DNA of 64,000 bases from Streptomyces sp. Go-475. Lineage in GTDB: Bacteria; Actinomycetota; Actinomycetes; Streptomycetales; Streptomycetaceae. Shown here piece by piece: positions 26,747 through 35,932 of this stretch. Under the pieces are notes generated by a model. The model saw only the letters and a list, made by a program, of their open reading frames with translations, searched no databases and was not told the DNA's origin. A program made the position numbers and the translations under genes. The stretch's first letter is position 1. Every line of letters begins with the position of its first letter. The stretch lies in the NCBI RefSeq assembly GCF_003330845.1, contig NZ_CP026121.1, forward strand, positions 2,647,501-2,711,500, read 5' to 3'.

Positions 26747-28479
26747 GTGGATCGCATCGCCCAGCTCACCACGCGCCCCGCGGGGCGCGAGATCGCATAC
26801 GATCCGGCCGCCGCGCCGCCTCCCCTGCAGGTCAGGGCCGCGCAGGTACTGGAGGCCAACTGGACGGGCAAGTCCACCGTGCCCTCCCGGAGCCTGTATC
26901 CGCACCAGTGGTCGTGGGACTCGGCATTCATCGCGATCGGCCTGAGGCACCTGTCGCCGTTACGGGCGCAGACGGAGCTGGAGACGCTGTTCGCCGCCCA
27001 GTGGGCGGACGGGCGCATCCCGCACATCGTCTTCAACCCCTCCGTGCCCCTCGACGCGTACTTCCCGAGCCCCGACTTCTGGCGCTCCTCCACCGCGGGG
27101 AGCGCGGCGGGCGCCCCGCGCACCGTACAGACCTCCGGGATCGTGCAGCCACCGGTGCACGCCCTGGCCGCCTGGCTGGTGCACCTCGCCGACCCGGGCC
27201 TGTCCCGGGCGCGTGGCTTCCTCGCCCGGGCCTACCCCCGGCTGGCCGCCTGGCACCGCTACCTGCTGCGCCGGCGTGACCTGGGCGGGGGCGGGCTGGT
27301 CTCCGTGGTCCACCCGTGGGAACAGGGTATGGACAACAGCCCCTGCTGGGACCGCCCGCTGTCCCGGGTCACTCCCGCCCCGGCCCGCTCGTTCCGCCGC
27401 GCCGACCTCGACCACGGCGCGCCCGAGGACCGGCCGACGGATCTGGACTACGGGCGGTACGTGCGGCTGGCGGCGGACTACCGGGACGGCGGCTACGCCG
27501 ACGAGCCCTACCGGGAAGCCACCGCCGAGAGCGGGGCGGGCGGCTCCGCCGGAAGCCGGGCGGGCGGCTCCGCCGGGAGGCGGGCAGGCGGATTCACCGA
27601 CAGCAGGCCCGGCGGCTCCGCCGACAGCGGGCCCAGCGGCTCCGCCGGAAGCGGGGCAGGCGGATTCACCGACAGCAGGCCCAGCGGCTCCGCCGACAGC
27701 AGGCCCAGCGGCTCCGCCGGAAGCGGGGCAGGCGGATTCACCGACAGCAGGCCCAGCGGCTCCGCCGGAAGCGGGGCAGGCGGATTCACCGACAGCGGGC
27801 CCGGCGGCTCCGTCGGAAGCCGGGCGGGCGGATTCGCCGTGGAGGACCCGGCGTTCAACGCCCTGCTCATCGCCTCCGAGTACGCCCTCGCCCGGATCGC
27901 CCACGAACTGGGCGCGGCGGAGCCCAGGCCCGGCAGGCGCGGGCCGAGCGCCTCACGGCGGCCCTGGTGGAGCGGCTGTGGGACCCGGCCGCGGGGATGT
28001 TCCTGTGCCGGGACGTGCGCGCCGGGGAGCTGATCCCCGAGCGCGGGGTCTCCGGGCTCGTCCCGCTGCTGCTGCCGACCCTGCCGCGCGACCTCGCGGC
28101 GACCCTGGTCCGCACGATGTGCGGGCCGCACTTCGGGCTCGGCGGCGCGACCCGCCTGGTCCCCAGCTACGACCTGCTGGGCGAGGCCTTCGACCCGCAC
28201 CGCTACTGGCGCGGCCCGGCCTGGTTCAACACCAACTGGCTGCTGGAGCGCGGGCTGCGGCTGCACGGCGAGCGCGGCCGGGCCGACGCCCTGCGCAAGG
28301 GGATGCTGCACACCGCCGGCGCCTCCGACTTCGCGGAGTACGTCGACCCGTACACGGCACAGGCCTGCGGCGCCACCGGCTTCGGCTGGACCGCCGCGCT
28401 CACGCTCGACCTGCTGCACGACCGGCCCGCAGGGGACAGGAACGGCGTCACGGCGATCAAGGGAGGGGACCTGGGATGA
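26747..28479 (+). pseudogene. MGH1-like glycoside hydrolase, frameshifted and repeat-expanded
   Basis: A GH63/MGH1-like (alpha/alpha)6-barrel enzyme. The first part (SLYPHQWSWDSAFIAIGLRH, HPWEQGMDNSPCWD, FAVEDPAFNALLIASEYALA) is in one frame; the rest (ERLTAALVERLWDPAAGMFL, YWRGPAWFNTNWLLERGL) continues one base earlier, with the switch between about 27915 and 27930 (ends GCGGAG, resumes GCCCAGGCCCGG). The shift fits loss of one base. A 96-residue Gly/Ser-rich repeat is inserted at 27539-27826. GTG at 26747 has GGAGAG 7 nt upstream. Its TGA overlaps the ATG of the debranching-type gene (ATGA), so expression of both may be coupled. Either a pseudogene, a programmed shift, or an assembly error. 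Confidence 0.8.
27539..27826 (+). repeat. Twelve 24-bp tandem units inside a glycoside hydrolase gene
   Basis: Twelve head-to-tail octapeptide units of three types: GGFTDSRP, SGSADSRP and SGSAGSGA, with variants. The order (e.g. GGFTDSRP-SGSADSRP-SGSAGSGA-GGFTDSRP-SGSAGSGA) shows larger 48- and 72-bp duplications on top of the 24-bp unit. The frame is kept throughout. Confidence 0.92.
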
Positions 28480-30413
28480 CGGACCGGCATCATCTGCTCG
28501 TGCACGGCGGGACGTTCGCCGCGGTCGGCGACCGAGGCGACATCAGCGGCTACCGGGGCGGCAGCGCCCCGGACGGCATGTTCGTACGGGACGCGCGGCA
28601 CCTGAGCCGCTGGCAGCTCACCGTGGACGGCGCCGTGCCGGAGACGCTGACGCCGGTGGCCGACGGGGACACCGCGGCCTGCGTCCTCGTCCCGCGCGGC
28701 GGCCGCGACGAGCCGCCCGCCTACACGCTCTTCCGCGAACAGGCCGTGGGCGACGCCTCGTTCGTGGAGTCGCTGCGCGTCACCAGCAACCGCCCGGTGC
28801 CGACGACGGTCCGCCTCGCGGTCACCGCCGACGCCGACTTCACCGACCAGTTCGAGCTGCGCTCCGACCACCGCACGTACGCGAAGGCCGGCGCCGTCCG
28901 CACCCGCCAGGTGCTCGGCCACGGCGTGGAGTTCACCTACCGGCGCGGCGAGTGGCGGTCCGTCACGACCGTGACGGCCGAGCCCCAGCCGGACGCCGTG
29001 GAGGAGACCGGCACGGGCGCCCGCCGCCTGGTGTGGACCCTGGACCTCGCGCCGCACGGCACCGCCGAGCTGGTCCTGCGCGTCATCGCCCGCCCGCACG
29101 GCGACAAACGCGCCCTGCGCGTGCCCCGCTCCCCCGCCGCCCTCCAGGAGCAACTGCGGGCGCGCGAGGGCGAGTTCATGGCGGGTGTGGCCTTCCCGAG
29201 CGGCTGGCCCGAGCTGGCCGCGGCCTGCACCCGGGGCCTCGCCGACCTCGCCGCGCTCCAGGTCCCGGCGACCGGTCCGGACGGCGAGGAACTGCGCGTC
29301 CCGGCCGCCGGCGCCCCCTGGTTCCTCACCCTGCTGGGCCGGGACGCCCTGCTGACCTCCTTGTTCGCCCTGCCCTACCGGCCGCGGCTGGCCGCCGCCA
29401 CCCTGCCCGCGCTGGCCGCGACCCAGGCCACGCAGGCCGGCGCCGACGAGATCGCCCAGCCCGGCAAGATCGTGCACGAGGTGCGGCACGGCGAACTGGC
29501 CCACTTCGGCCAGGTCCCCTACGGCCGCTACTACGGCTCGGTCGACGCCACGCCCCTCTTCCTCGTCCTGCTCGGGGCGTACACCGAGCAGACCGGCGAC
29601 ACCGCCCTGGCGCGCCGCCTGGAGCCGCACGCCCGTGCCGCGGTGGGCTGGATGCTGGACCACGGCGGTCTCACCTCGCGCGGCTACCTGGTCTACCGCG
29701 CCGACCAGGGCGGCCTCGCCAACCAGAACTGGAAGGACTCCCCCGGCGCCATCTGCTCCGCCGAGGGGACCCGCCCGAACGGGCCGGTGACGGCCGCGGG
29801 CGCCCAGGGCTACGCCTACGACGCGCTGCGCCGCACGGCGTGGCTCGCGCGCACGGTGTGGCAGGACGGGACGTACGCGGACCTGCTGGAGCAGGCGGCC
29901 GGCGACCTGCGCGACCGTTTCCAGCGGGACTTCTGGATGCCGGAGCACTCCTTCCCGGCGCTCGCGCTGGACGGCCGGGGCGACCAGGTCGACGCGCTCG
30001 CCTCCGACGCCGGGCACCTGCTGTGGTCGGGGCTGCTGGACAAGGAGTACGGCGAACTCGTCGGCCGGCGCCTGCTGGAACCGGACTTCTTCTCCGGCTG
30101 GGGCGTGCGCACCCTGGCGGCCGGGCAGCCGGCGTTCCACCCGCTCTCCTACCACCGCGGTTCGGTCTGGCCGCACGACAACGCGCTGATCGCGCTGGGC
30201 CTGGCCCGGTACGGGCTGCACGACGAGGCCCGCGCGATCGCCCACGGCCTGGTCGACGCGGCGGCCGCGACCGGCCACCGGCTGCCGGAGGTCCTCGCGG
30301 GCTACGGCCGCGACACCCACCCGGAGCCGGTGCCGTACCCGCACGCGTGTGTGCGGGAGTCCCGCTCGGCGTCGGCCCCGCTGGCCCTGCTCACGGCGGT
30401 CGGCGGCATCTGA
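28476..30413 (+). CDS. Glycogen-debranching-type amylo-alpha-1,6-glucosidase
   Basis: 645 residues. The N-terminal beta-sandwich domain of debranching-like enzymes is clear (LVHGGTFAAVGDRGDISG, DGMFVRDARHLSRWQLTVDG), and an (alpha/alpha)6 GH15/GDE_C-like catalytic barrel follows (WFLTLLGRDALLTSLFALPY, GQVPYGRYYGSVDATPLF, NQNWKDSPG, SVWPHDNALIALGLARYG). It probably removes alpha-linked glucose branches or acts on a related oligosaccharide; it lacks a signal peptide, so it is cytoplasmic. It overlaps the preceding hydrolase gene by ATGA and belongs to the ROK-controlled group. Confidence 0.92.
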   Translation: MTDRHHLLVHGGTFAAVGDRGDISGYRGGSAPDGMFVRDARHLSRWQLTVDGAVPETLTPVADGDTAACVLVPRGGRDEPPAYTLFREQAVGDASFVESLRVTSNRPVPTTVRLAVTADADFTDQFELRSDHRTYAKAGAVRTRQVLGHGVEFTYRRGEWRSVTTVTAEPQPDAVEETGTGARRLVWTLDLAPHGTAELVLRVIARPHGDKRALRVPRSPAALQEQLRAREGEFMAGVAFPSGWPELAAACTRGLADLAALQVPATGPDGEELRVPAAGAPWFLTLLGRDALLTSLFALPYRPRLAAATLPALAATQATQAGADEIAQPGKIVHEVRHGELAHFGQVPYGRYYGSVDATPLFLVLLGAYTEQTGDTALARRLEPHARAAVGWMLDHGGLTSRGYLVYRADQGGLANQNWKDSPGAICSAEGTRPNGPVTAAGAQGYAYDALRRTAWLARTVWQDGTYADLLEQAAGDLRDRFQRDFWMPEHSFPALALDGRGDQVDALASDAGHLLWSGLLDKEYGELVGRRLLEPDFFSGWGVRTLAAGQPAFHPLSYHRGSVWPHDNALIALGLARYGLHDEARAIAHGLVDAAAATGHRLPEVLAGYGRDTHPEPVPYPHACVRESRSASAPLALLTAVGGI

Positions 30414-30566
30414 GGGCCGGTTGGCCCGCCGTTTGCCGGGTGTTTGCCGAGCGCTGGCCCGCCGGGCTGAACACACCTGGTGGGCGGGCCGTACGGAACG
30501 GAGGCGGACCCGTTCCCCCACGCGGGTCCGCCACCTCGCCGGGTTTCGTACGGGAAGGACCTCCGG

Positions 30567-32903
30567 GTGCCTGTCTTCACACGCCTCCGCCAGTCATCAC
30601 AGCCGGGCACCCCGGAGCCCGGTCCCGAGCGGCCGGAGGGGTCGGAGGCCGACGCGGAGGAGACGGAGGCCCGCGCGGAGCAGGCGGAGGTCCGCGCGGA
30701 GGAGACGGAGACCCGCGCGGAGGAGACGGAGACTCGCCCGGAAGAGGCGGAGACCCGCGCGGAGCAGGCGGAGACCCGCCCGGAAGAGGCAAAGGCCCGC
30801 CCGGAGCAGGCGGAGACCCGCCCGGAGCAGGCGGAGACCCGCCCGGAAGAGGCAGAGGCCCGCCCGGAAGAGACGGAGACCAGCCCGAAGCAGGCGGAGA
30901 CCAGCCCGGAAGAGGCAAAGGCCCGCCCGGAAGAGACGGAGACCAGCCCGAAGCAGGCGGAGACCCGCCCGGAAGAGGCAAAGGCCCGCCCGGAAGAGAC
31001 GGAGACCAGCCCGAAGCAGGCGGAGACCCGCCCGGAAGAGGCAAAGGCCCGCCCGGAAGAGACGGAGACCAGCCCGAAGCAGGCGGAGACCCGCCCGGAA
31101 GAGGCAAAGGCCCGCCCGGAAGAGACGGAGACCAGCCCGAAGCAGGCGGAGACCCGCCCGGAAGAGGCAAAGGCCCGCCCGGAAGAGACGGAGACCAGCC
31201 CGCAGGAGGCAGAGCCCACCGGCCCCGCATCCCGCCTACGGCATCTCCGCTCCTGGCGCACCCGCCGCCCCCGCGCCGCCCGCGCCCTCCACCTCACCAC
31301 CACCGCCCTCGCCGCCGTCCTGGTCCTCGGCGCCCTGCTGCTGCCCAACACGCTCCCGGCCCTCGAACCGGTCAGCTTCGCGCGGATCCCGGCGGAGGCG
31401 GTCATCGGCGCCGTCGTCGTGCTGGGGCTGCCGCGCCGGCCCCGGCTGGCGGCGGCCGTGCTGTACGGACTCGGCCTCACCGCGCTGACCGCCGTGAACC
31501 TGCTCGACATGGGGTTCAACGAGTACCTCGGCCGGGGCTTCAACGCCGCGCTCGACTGGGACCTGCTGCCCGACGCGCAGGCATACGTCGGGGACACGCT
31601 GGGCGGGGGCGTCGCGACCGCCGCCGCCGTCGGCGCGGTGGTGCTCGTCCTGCTCGTGGCGGCCGTCATGGTCGCGGCGGCGATCCGGCTGGCCGGCGTG
31701 CTGGCCCGCCACCGGGCCCGGGCGACCAAGGGCGCCCTGATCGCCGGCACGGTCTGGATCACCTGCTCGGCGCTGGGTCTCACGCTCTTCGGCGGGCCGA
31801 TCGCCTCCGAACGCGGCGCCGGGGCCCTCCGGGTGCACGCGCAGCGGACGGTGGAGTCACTGCGGGACGAGGCGGCGTTCGTGCGGCAGGCGAAGGCGGA
31901 CACCTTCGGCGACACCCCGCCCGAGCAGCTCCTGCCCGACCTGCGGGGCAAGGACGTGATCTTCACGTTCATCGAGAGCTACGGCCGCAGCGCCGTCGAG
32001 GACCCGGCCATCGCCCCCGGCGTCGACCGGACCCTCGACGCGAGCACCGAGGCGCTCGCGAAGGCCGGCTTCCACGCCCGCAGCGGCTGGCTGACCTCGG
32101 CGACCTTCGGCGGCAGCAGCTGGCTCGGCCACTCCACCACCATGTCCGGCCTGTGGATCGACAACCAGCGGCGCTACCGCACGGTCACCGCGGGCGACCA
32201 CCTCACCCTCACCAAGGCGTTCAAGAAGACCGGCGCGTGGGACACGGTGGGCGTGATGCCCGGCGTGCAGAAGGGCTGGCCGGAGGAGAAGTGGTACGGC
32301 CTCGACAAGCTCTACGACTCCCGGGACCTGGGCTACCGGGGCCCGAAGTTCAGCTGGTCGACCATGCCCGACCAGTACGCGCTGGAGGCGTTCCAGCGCC
32401 AGGTGCACGGCAAGAAGCGGGACAAGCCGCTGATGTCGTTCGTCATCCTGACCTCCAGCCACCAGCCCTGGGCGCCCCTCCCGAAGATGGTCGGCTGGGA
32501 CGAACTCGGCGACGGCAGGGTCTTCGGCCCGATCCAGCAGGCCGGCAACAAGGCGGCGGACATCATCACCGACACCGCCAAGTCCCAGCGGGAGTACGGC
32601 AGATCCATCCAGTACTCGGTGACCAGCCTCACCCAGTGGCTCCAGCGCTACGGCACCGACGACACCGTCCTGGTCTTCCTCGGCGACCACCAGCCCATGG
32701 CCCGGGTCAGCGGCATCCGCGCCTCCCGGGACGTGCCGGTGTCCCTCGTCGCCAAGGACCCGAAGGTCCTGGAGAAGATCAGCGACTGGAACTGGACGGA
32801 GGGCCTCAAGCCGGACCGCGACGCGCCCGTGTGGAAGATGGACTCCTTCCGCGACCGCTTCCTGAAGGCGTACGGCTCCACACCCCACCCGTCCGAGGGC
32901 TGA
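30567..32903 (+). CDS. Membrane sulfatase/LTA-synthase-like enzyme with a heptad-repeat N-terminus
   Basis: 778 residues from GTG at 30567, 7-8 nt after GGAAGGA. Residues 28-216 are about 27 consecutive seven-residue units (RPEEAKA, RPEETET, TSPKQAE types), with no hydrophobic residues. Four to five membrane helices follow (from about 240, TTTALAAVLVLGALLLPNTL), then an extracytoplasmic alkaline-phosphatase-superfamily domain: VIFTFIESYGRSAVEDP with the metal/nucleophile region, FGGSSWLGHSTTMSGLW, and VFLGDHQPMARVSG with the Asp-His metal ligands. Family members transfer phosphoglycerol or hydrolyse sulfate/phosphate esters at the cell surface. The acidic/basic repeat is absent from usual homologues. 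It is convergent with dusB with no intergenic base. Confidence 0.9.
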   Translation: MPVFTRLRQSSQPGTPEPGPERPEGSEADAEETEARAEQAEVRAEETETRAEETETRPEEAETRAEQAETRPEEAKARPEQAETRPEQAETRPEEAEARPEETETSPKQAETSPEEAKARPEETETSPKQAETRPEEAKARPEETETSPKQAETRPEEAKARPEETETSPKQAETRPEEAKARPEETETSPKQAETRPEEAKARPEETETSPQEAEPTGPASRLRHLRSWRTRRPRAARALHLTTTALAAVLVLGALLLPNTLPALEPVSFARIPAEAVIGAVVVLGLPRRPRLAAAVLYGLGLTALTAVNLLDMGFNEYLGRGFNAALDWDLLPDAQAYVGDTLGGGVATAAAVGAVVLVLLVAAVMVAAAIRLAGVLARHRARATKGALIAGTVWITCSALGLTLFGGPIASERGAGALRVHAQRTVESLRDEAAFVRQAKADTFGDTPPEQLLPDLRGKDVIFTFIESYGRSAVEDPAIAPGVDRTLDASTEALAKAGFHARSGWLTSATFGGSSWLGHSTTMSGLWIDNQRRYRTVTAGDHLTLTKAFKKTGAWDTVGVMPGVQKGWPEEKWYGLDKLYDSRDLGYRGPKFSWSTMPDQYALEAFQRQVHGKKRDKPLMSFVILTSSHQPWAPLPKMVGWDELGDGRVFGPIQQAGNKAADIITDTAKSQREYGRSIQYSVTSLTQWLQRYGTDDTVLVFLGDHQPMARVSGIRASRDVPVSLVAKDPKVLEKISDWNWTEGLKPDRDAPVWKMDSFRDRFLKAYGSTPHPSEG
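30648..31214 (+). repeat. About 27 tandem 21-bp (heptad) units with a 63-bp higher-order repeat
   Basis: Each 21-bp unit encodes one heptapeptide. From about 30871 three units (ARPEETE-TSPKQAE-TRPEEAK) form a 63-bp super-repeat present in five tandem copies (one variant, four near-identical), showing recent expansion. Both strands stay open because the units are rich in GAG/GCC/CCG codons. Confidence 0.95.
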
Positions 32904-34037
32904 TCAGCCGCCGGAGGTGTCCAGTTCGGCGTCCTCGCCGACGCCGGCGCAGTCGTAGGGGTCCTTCAGCCAGCCGTCCGGCAGCACCACCCGGTTGTTG
33001 CCGGAGGTGCGGCCGCGGGGTCCGTCGGCGCCGGCGGGCCAGGGCTGGTCGAGGTCCAGCTCGTCCAGGCCGGAGCGCAGTTCCTCCAGGGAGGAGGTGA
33101 TCGCGAGGCGCTTGCGCATCTCGGAGCCGACCGCGAAGCCCTTGAGGTACCAGGCGACGTGCTTGCGGAAGTCGATCACGCCCCGGGACTCGTCGCCGAT
33201 CCACTCACCGAGCAGCGTGGCGTGCCGGACCATGACGTCGGCGACCTCGCGCAGGGTGGGGCGGGCGATGTCCTCGGTGCGGCCCTCGAAGGCGGCGACG
33301 AGGTCGGCGAACAGCCACGGCCGCCCCAGGCAGCCGCGCCCGACCACGACACCGTCGCAGCCGGTCTCGCGCACCATCCGCAGGGCGTCCTCGGCCGACC
33401 AGATGTCGCCGTTGCCGAGGACCGGGATCTCCGGGACGTGCTCCTTGAGCCGGGCGATGGCGTCCCAGTCGGCGGTGCCGCCGTAGTGCTGGGCGGCGGT
33501 GCGGCCGTGCAGGGCGATGGCGGTGACGCCCTCCTCGACGGCGATGCGGCCGGCGTCGAGGTAGGTGATGTGGTCGTCGTCGATACCCTTGCGCATCTTC
33601 ATCGTGACGGGCAGGTCACCGGCGCCGCTGACGGCTTCGCGCAGGATGGCACGGAGCAGGTTCCGCTTGTACGGCAGGGCGGAGCCGCCGCCCTTGCGGG
33701 TCACCTTCGGGACCGGGCAGCCGAAGTTCAGGTCGATGTGGTCGGCGAGGTCCTCCTCCGCGATCATGCGGACGGCCTTGCCGACGGTGACCGGGTCCAC
33801 GCCGTAGAGCTGGATCGACCGGGGCCGCTCACTCGCGTCGAAGTGGATGAGCTGCATGGTCTTCTCGTTGCGCTCGACCAGGGCCCTGGTGGTGATCATC
33901 TCGCTGACGAACAGGCCCTTGCCGCCGCTGAACTCCCTGCACAGGGTGCGGAAGGGCGCGTTGGTGATCCCGGCCATGGGGGCCAGGACGACGGGCGGCC
34001 GGACGGTGTGCGGGCCGATCTGGAGGGGCGTGGACAT
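32904..34037 (-). CDS. dusB: tRNA-dihydrouridine synthase
   Basis: 377 residues. An FMN-dependent TIM-barrel enzyme that reduces uridine in tRNA D-loops. VLAPMAGITNAPFRTLCREF at the N-terminus, DLNFGCPVPKVTRKGGGSAL with the catalytic Cys, VTMKMRKGIDDDH, ALHGRTAAQHYGG and NGDIWS-type FMN loops are all present, followed by the C-terminal helical domain. ATG at 34037. It is the standard DusB/nifR3-type actinobacterial copy, convergent with the sulfatase and divergent from an MFS pump. Confidence 0.96.
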   Translation of the reverse strand: MSTPLQIGPHTVRPPVVLAPMAGITNAPFRTLCREFSGGKGLFVSEMITTRALVERNEKTMQLIHFDASERPRSIQLYGVDPVTVGKAVRMIAEEDLADHIDLNFGCPVPKVTRKGGGSALPYKRNLLRAILREAVSGAGDLPVTMKMRKGIDDDHITYLDAGRIAVEEGVTAIALHGRTAAQHYGGTADWDAIARLKEHVPEIPVLGNGDIWSAEDALRMVRETGCDGVVVGRGCLGRPWLFADLVAAFEGRTEDIARPTLREVADVMVRHATLLGEWIGDESRGVIDFRKHVAWYLKGFAVGSEMRKRLAITSSLEELRSGLDELDLDQPWPAGADGPRGRTSGNNRVVLPDGWLKDPYDCAGVGEDAELDTSGG

Positions 34038-34078
34038 GCCTCCATTGTGCCGTGCAATGAAAAGGCAAAATTCATTAG

Positions 34079-34108
34079 TTAGCCACACTATCGAATTCCG
34101 CGTACGAT
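34079..34108 (+). promoter_or_regulatory. Leaderless-type promoter of the second MFS gene
   Basis: TTAGCC (34079-34084), 18-nt spacer, TACGAT (34103-34108), then 7 nt to ATG at 34116. No Shine-Dalgarno exists for 34116 or for the ATG at 34107, which overlaps the -10. The AT-rich stretch TTAGTTAGCCACACTATC upstream could hold an operator (TAGT...ACTA). Confidence 0.45.
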
Positions 34109-34115
34109 GGAACCC

Positions 34116-35567
34116 ATGCCCGAGCTCAGTCACCGCCGCCGCATGCTGGTGCTCGCGATCTGCTGCATGAGCCTGCTGATCGTGAGCCTGGACAACACGG
34201 TCCTGAACGTGGCCCTGCCGTCGATGCAACAGGACCTGCACGCCAGTACGTCGGGCCTGCAGTGGACGATCGACGCGTACACACTGGTCCTGGCCTCGCT
34301 GCTGATGCTCGCGGGCTCCACGGCCGACCGGATCGGACGCAAGCGCGTCTTCATGGCGGGCCTGGTCGTCTTCACCCTCGGCTCGGTGCTGTGCTCGCTC
34401 GCGCCGAACCTTCAGGCCCTGGTCGCGTTCCGGATGGTGCAGGCGGTGGGCGGCTCGATGCTCAACCCGGTCGCCATGTCGATCATCACCAACACGTTCA
34501 CGGACCCCCGGGAGCGGGCCCGGGCGATCGGCGCCTGGGGCGCGGTGGTCGGCATCTCCATGGCCGCCGGGCCGCTGGTCGGCGGCCTGCTCGTCGAGTC
34601 GGTCGGCTGGCGCTCGATCTTCTGGATCAACCTGCCGGTGGGGCTGGCGGCCCTGCTGCTCACCCTGCGCCTCGTCCCCGAGTCCCGTGCGCCCAGGGCC
34701 CGCCGGCCCGACCCCGTCGGGCAGGTGCTGGTGATCGCGCTGTTCGGTTCGCTGACGTACGCGATCATCGAGGCGCCGAGCACGGCCTTCGCGTCCCTGG
34801 CCCCGCTGGTGGTCCTGGCCCTGGCGGCCCTCGCCGCCCTGCTCTGGTACGAACCGCGCCGCGCGGAACCCTTGATCGACCTCCGCTTCTTCCGCTCGGC
34901 GCCGTTCAGCGGGGCGACGGTCATCGCCGTCAGCGCGTTCGCGGCGCTCGGCGGCTTCCTGTTCCTGTCGACGCTGTACCTGCAGAACGTGCGGGGGCTG
35001 ACCGCCCTGGAGGCGGGGCTGTGGATGCTGCCCATGGCCGTGCCGACGTTCCTGTGCGCGCCGCTGTCCGGCCGCCTGGTCGGCTCGCGCGGACCCCGGC
35101 TGTCCCTGCTCGTCGCGGGCCTGGCGATGACGGCGAGCGGCGTGCTCTTCGCCGCGTTCGAGGCCGAGACGTCGAACGTCACGCTCTTCCTCGGCTACGT
35201 CCTGTTCGGTATCGGCTTTGGCTTCGTCAACGCGCCCATCACCAACACGGCGGTCTCCGGCATGCCGCGGGCCCAGGCGGGCGTGGCGGCGGCGGTGGCC
35301 TCGACGAGCCGGCAGCTCGGGCAGACGCTGGGGGTCGCGGTGGTGGGGGCGGTGCTCGCGTCGGGCGTGGGCGCGTCCTCGTACCGGGAGGCGTTCGTGT
35401 CGGCGGCGCGGCCCGGCTGGTGGATCCTGGCGGTCTGCGGGTTCGCGGTGCTGGCGCTGGGGGCGGTGTCGAGCGGGCGCTGGGCCCGGGGGACCGCCGA
35501 GCGGGCCGCCGCGGCGCTGGAGTCGGCGGAGGTGCGGGACGCGGTGGTGACCGCGGACCGCTCCTGA
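34116..35567 (+). CDS. DHA2-type MFS multidrug exporter
   Basis: 483 residues with 14 predicted helices. DHA2 hallmarks are LDNTVLNVALPSMQQDL (helix 1), GSTADRIGRKRVFMAGLVVF (motif A), FRMVQAVGGSMLNPVAMSII (motif B-like) and the AAGPLVGGLLVESVGWRSIF motif C. It is a proton-coupled exporter of hydrophobic compounds; the substrate is unknown. The start at 34116 is chosen from the -10 position; ATG 34107 would add three residues. Unlike the pump at 3479 it ends without an extra domain. Confidence 0.92.
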   Translation: MPELSHRRRMLVLAICCMSLLIVSLDNTVLNVALPSMQQDLHASTSGLQWTIDAYTLVLASLLMLAGSTADRIGRKRVFMAGLVVFTLGSVLCSLAPNLQALVAFRMVQAVGGSMLNPVAMSIITNTFTDPRERARAIGAWGAVVGISMAAGPLVGGLLVESVGWRSIFWINLPVGLAALLLTLRLVPESRAPRARRPDPVGQVLVIALFGSLTYAIIEAPSTAFASLAPLVVLALAALAALLWYEPRRAEPLIDLRFFRSAPFSGATVIAVSAFAALGGFLFLSTLYLQNVRGLTALEAGLWMLPMAVPTFLCAPLSGRLVGSRGPRLSLLVAGLAMTASGVLFAAFEAETSNVTLFLGYVLFGIGFGFVNAPITNTAVSGMPRAQAGVAAAVASTSRQLGQTLGVAVVGAVLASGVGASSYREAFVSAARPGWWILAVCGFAVLALGAVSSGRWARGTAERAAAALESAEVRDAVVTADRS

Positions 35568-35685
35568 GTGCCTCCTCACAGCCTGACAACCGGCTCCCGG
35601 GGAAGCCCTGTCGATGTCGGTCGTGCCGCACACTCCTTGCTGCGAGCAGACCGGATCGGCCGGATTCCTGGACGCGGGAGGCGTC

Positions 35686-35895
35686 ATGGCGCAGAGCGAC
35701 ACGAGCAAGGTGAGCCGCTGGGACCAGCACGGCCGGGAGCACGTGGTGCGGGTGCGGCGCACGGGCGTGCAGCGCACGATCAGGTGCGACACGTGCGGCT
35801 GGCGCAGAGGCGCGCAGTTCCTGCCCTGGCTGAAGGCGGAGGAGCACCTGGCGGAGGCCCACCAGGCGACAGTGGACCCGACGTCCGCGGCGTGA
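35686..35895 (+). CDS. Small zinc-finger-like protein
   Basis: 69 residues. ATG follows GGGAGG at good spacing. A basic N-terminal half (SRWDQHGREHVVRVRRTGVQ) leads to IRCDTCGWRRG and, 17 residues on, HLAEAH, a C-x2-C...H-x4-H arrangement fit for one zinc ion. A small nucleic-acid- or protein-binding role is possible; no named family recognised. Confidence 0.7.
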   Translation: MAQSDTSKVSRWDQHGREHVVRVRRTGVQRTIRCDTCGWRRGAQFLPWLKAEEHLAEAHQATVDPTSAA

Positions 35896-35932
35896 TGCCC
35901 CCGGCAGGACCTGGCAGGGGCCCTGGCAGGAC

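Noticed and set aside
30871..31199. Possible CRISPR-like array (63-bp periodic repeat)
   Set aside because: Units are head-to-tail with no unique spacers, stay in frame and encode heptads; no cas genes are present.
30302..31972. Long antisense open frames across the sulfatase repeats
   Set aside because: The 21-bp repeat lacks stop codons in every frame, so open antisense frames are expected by construction.
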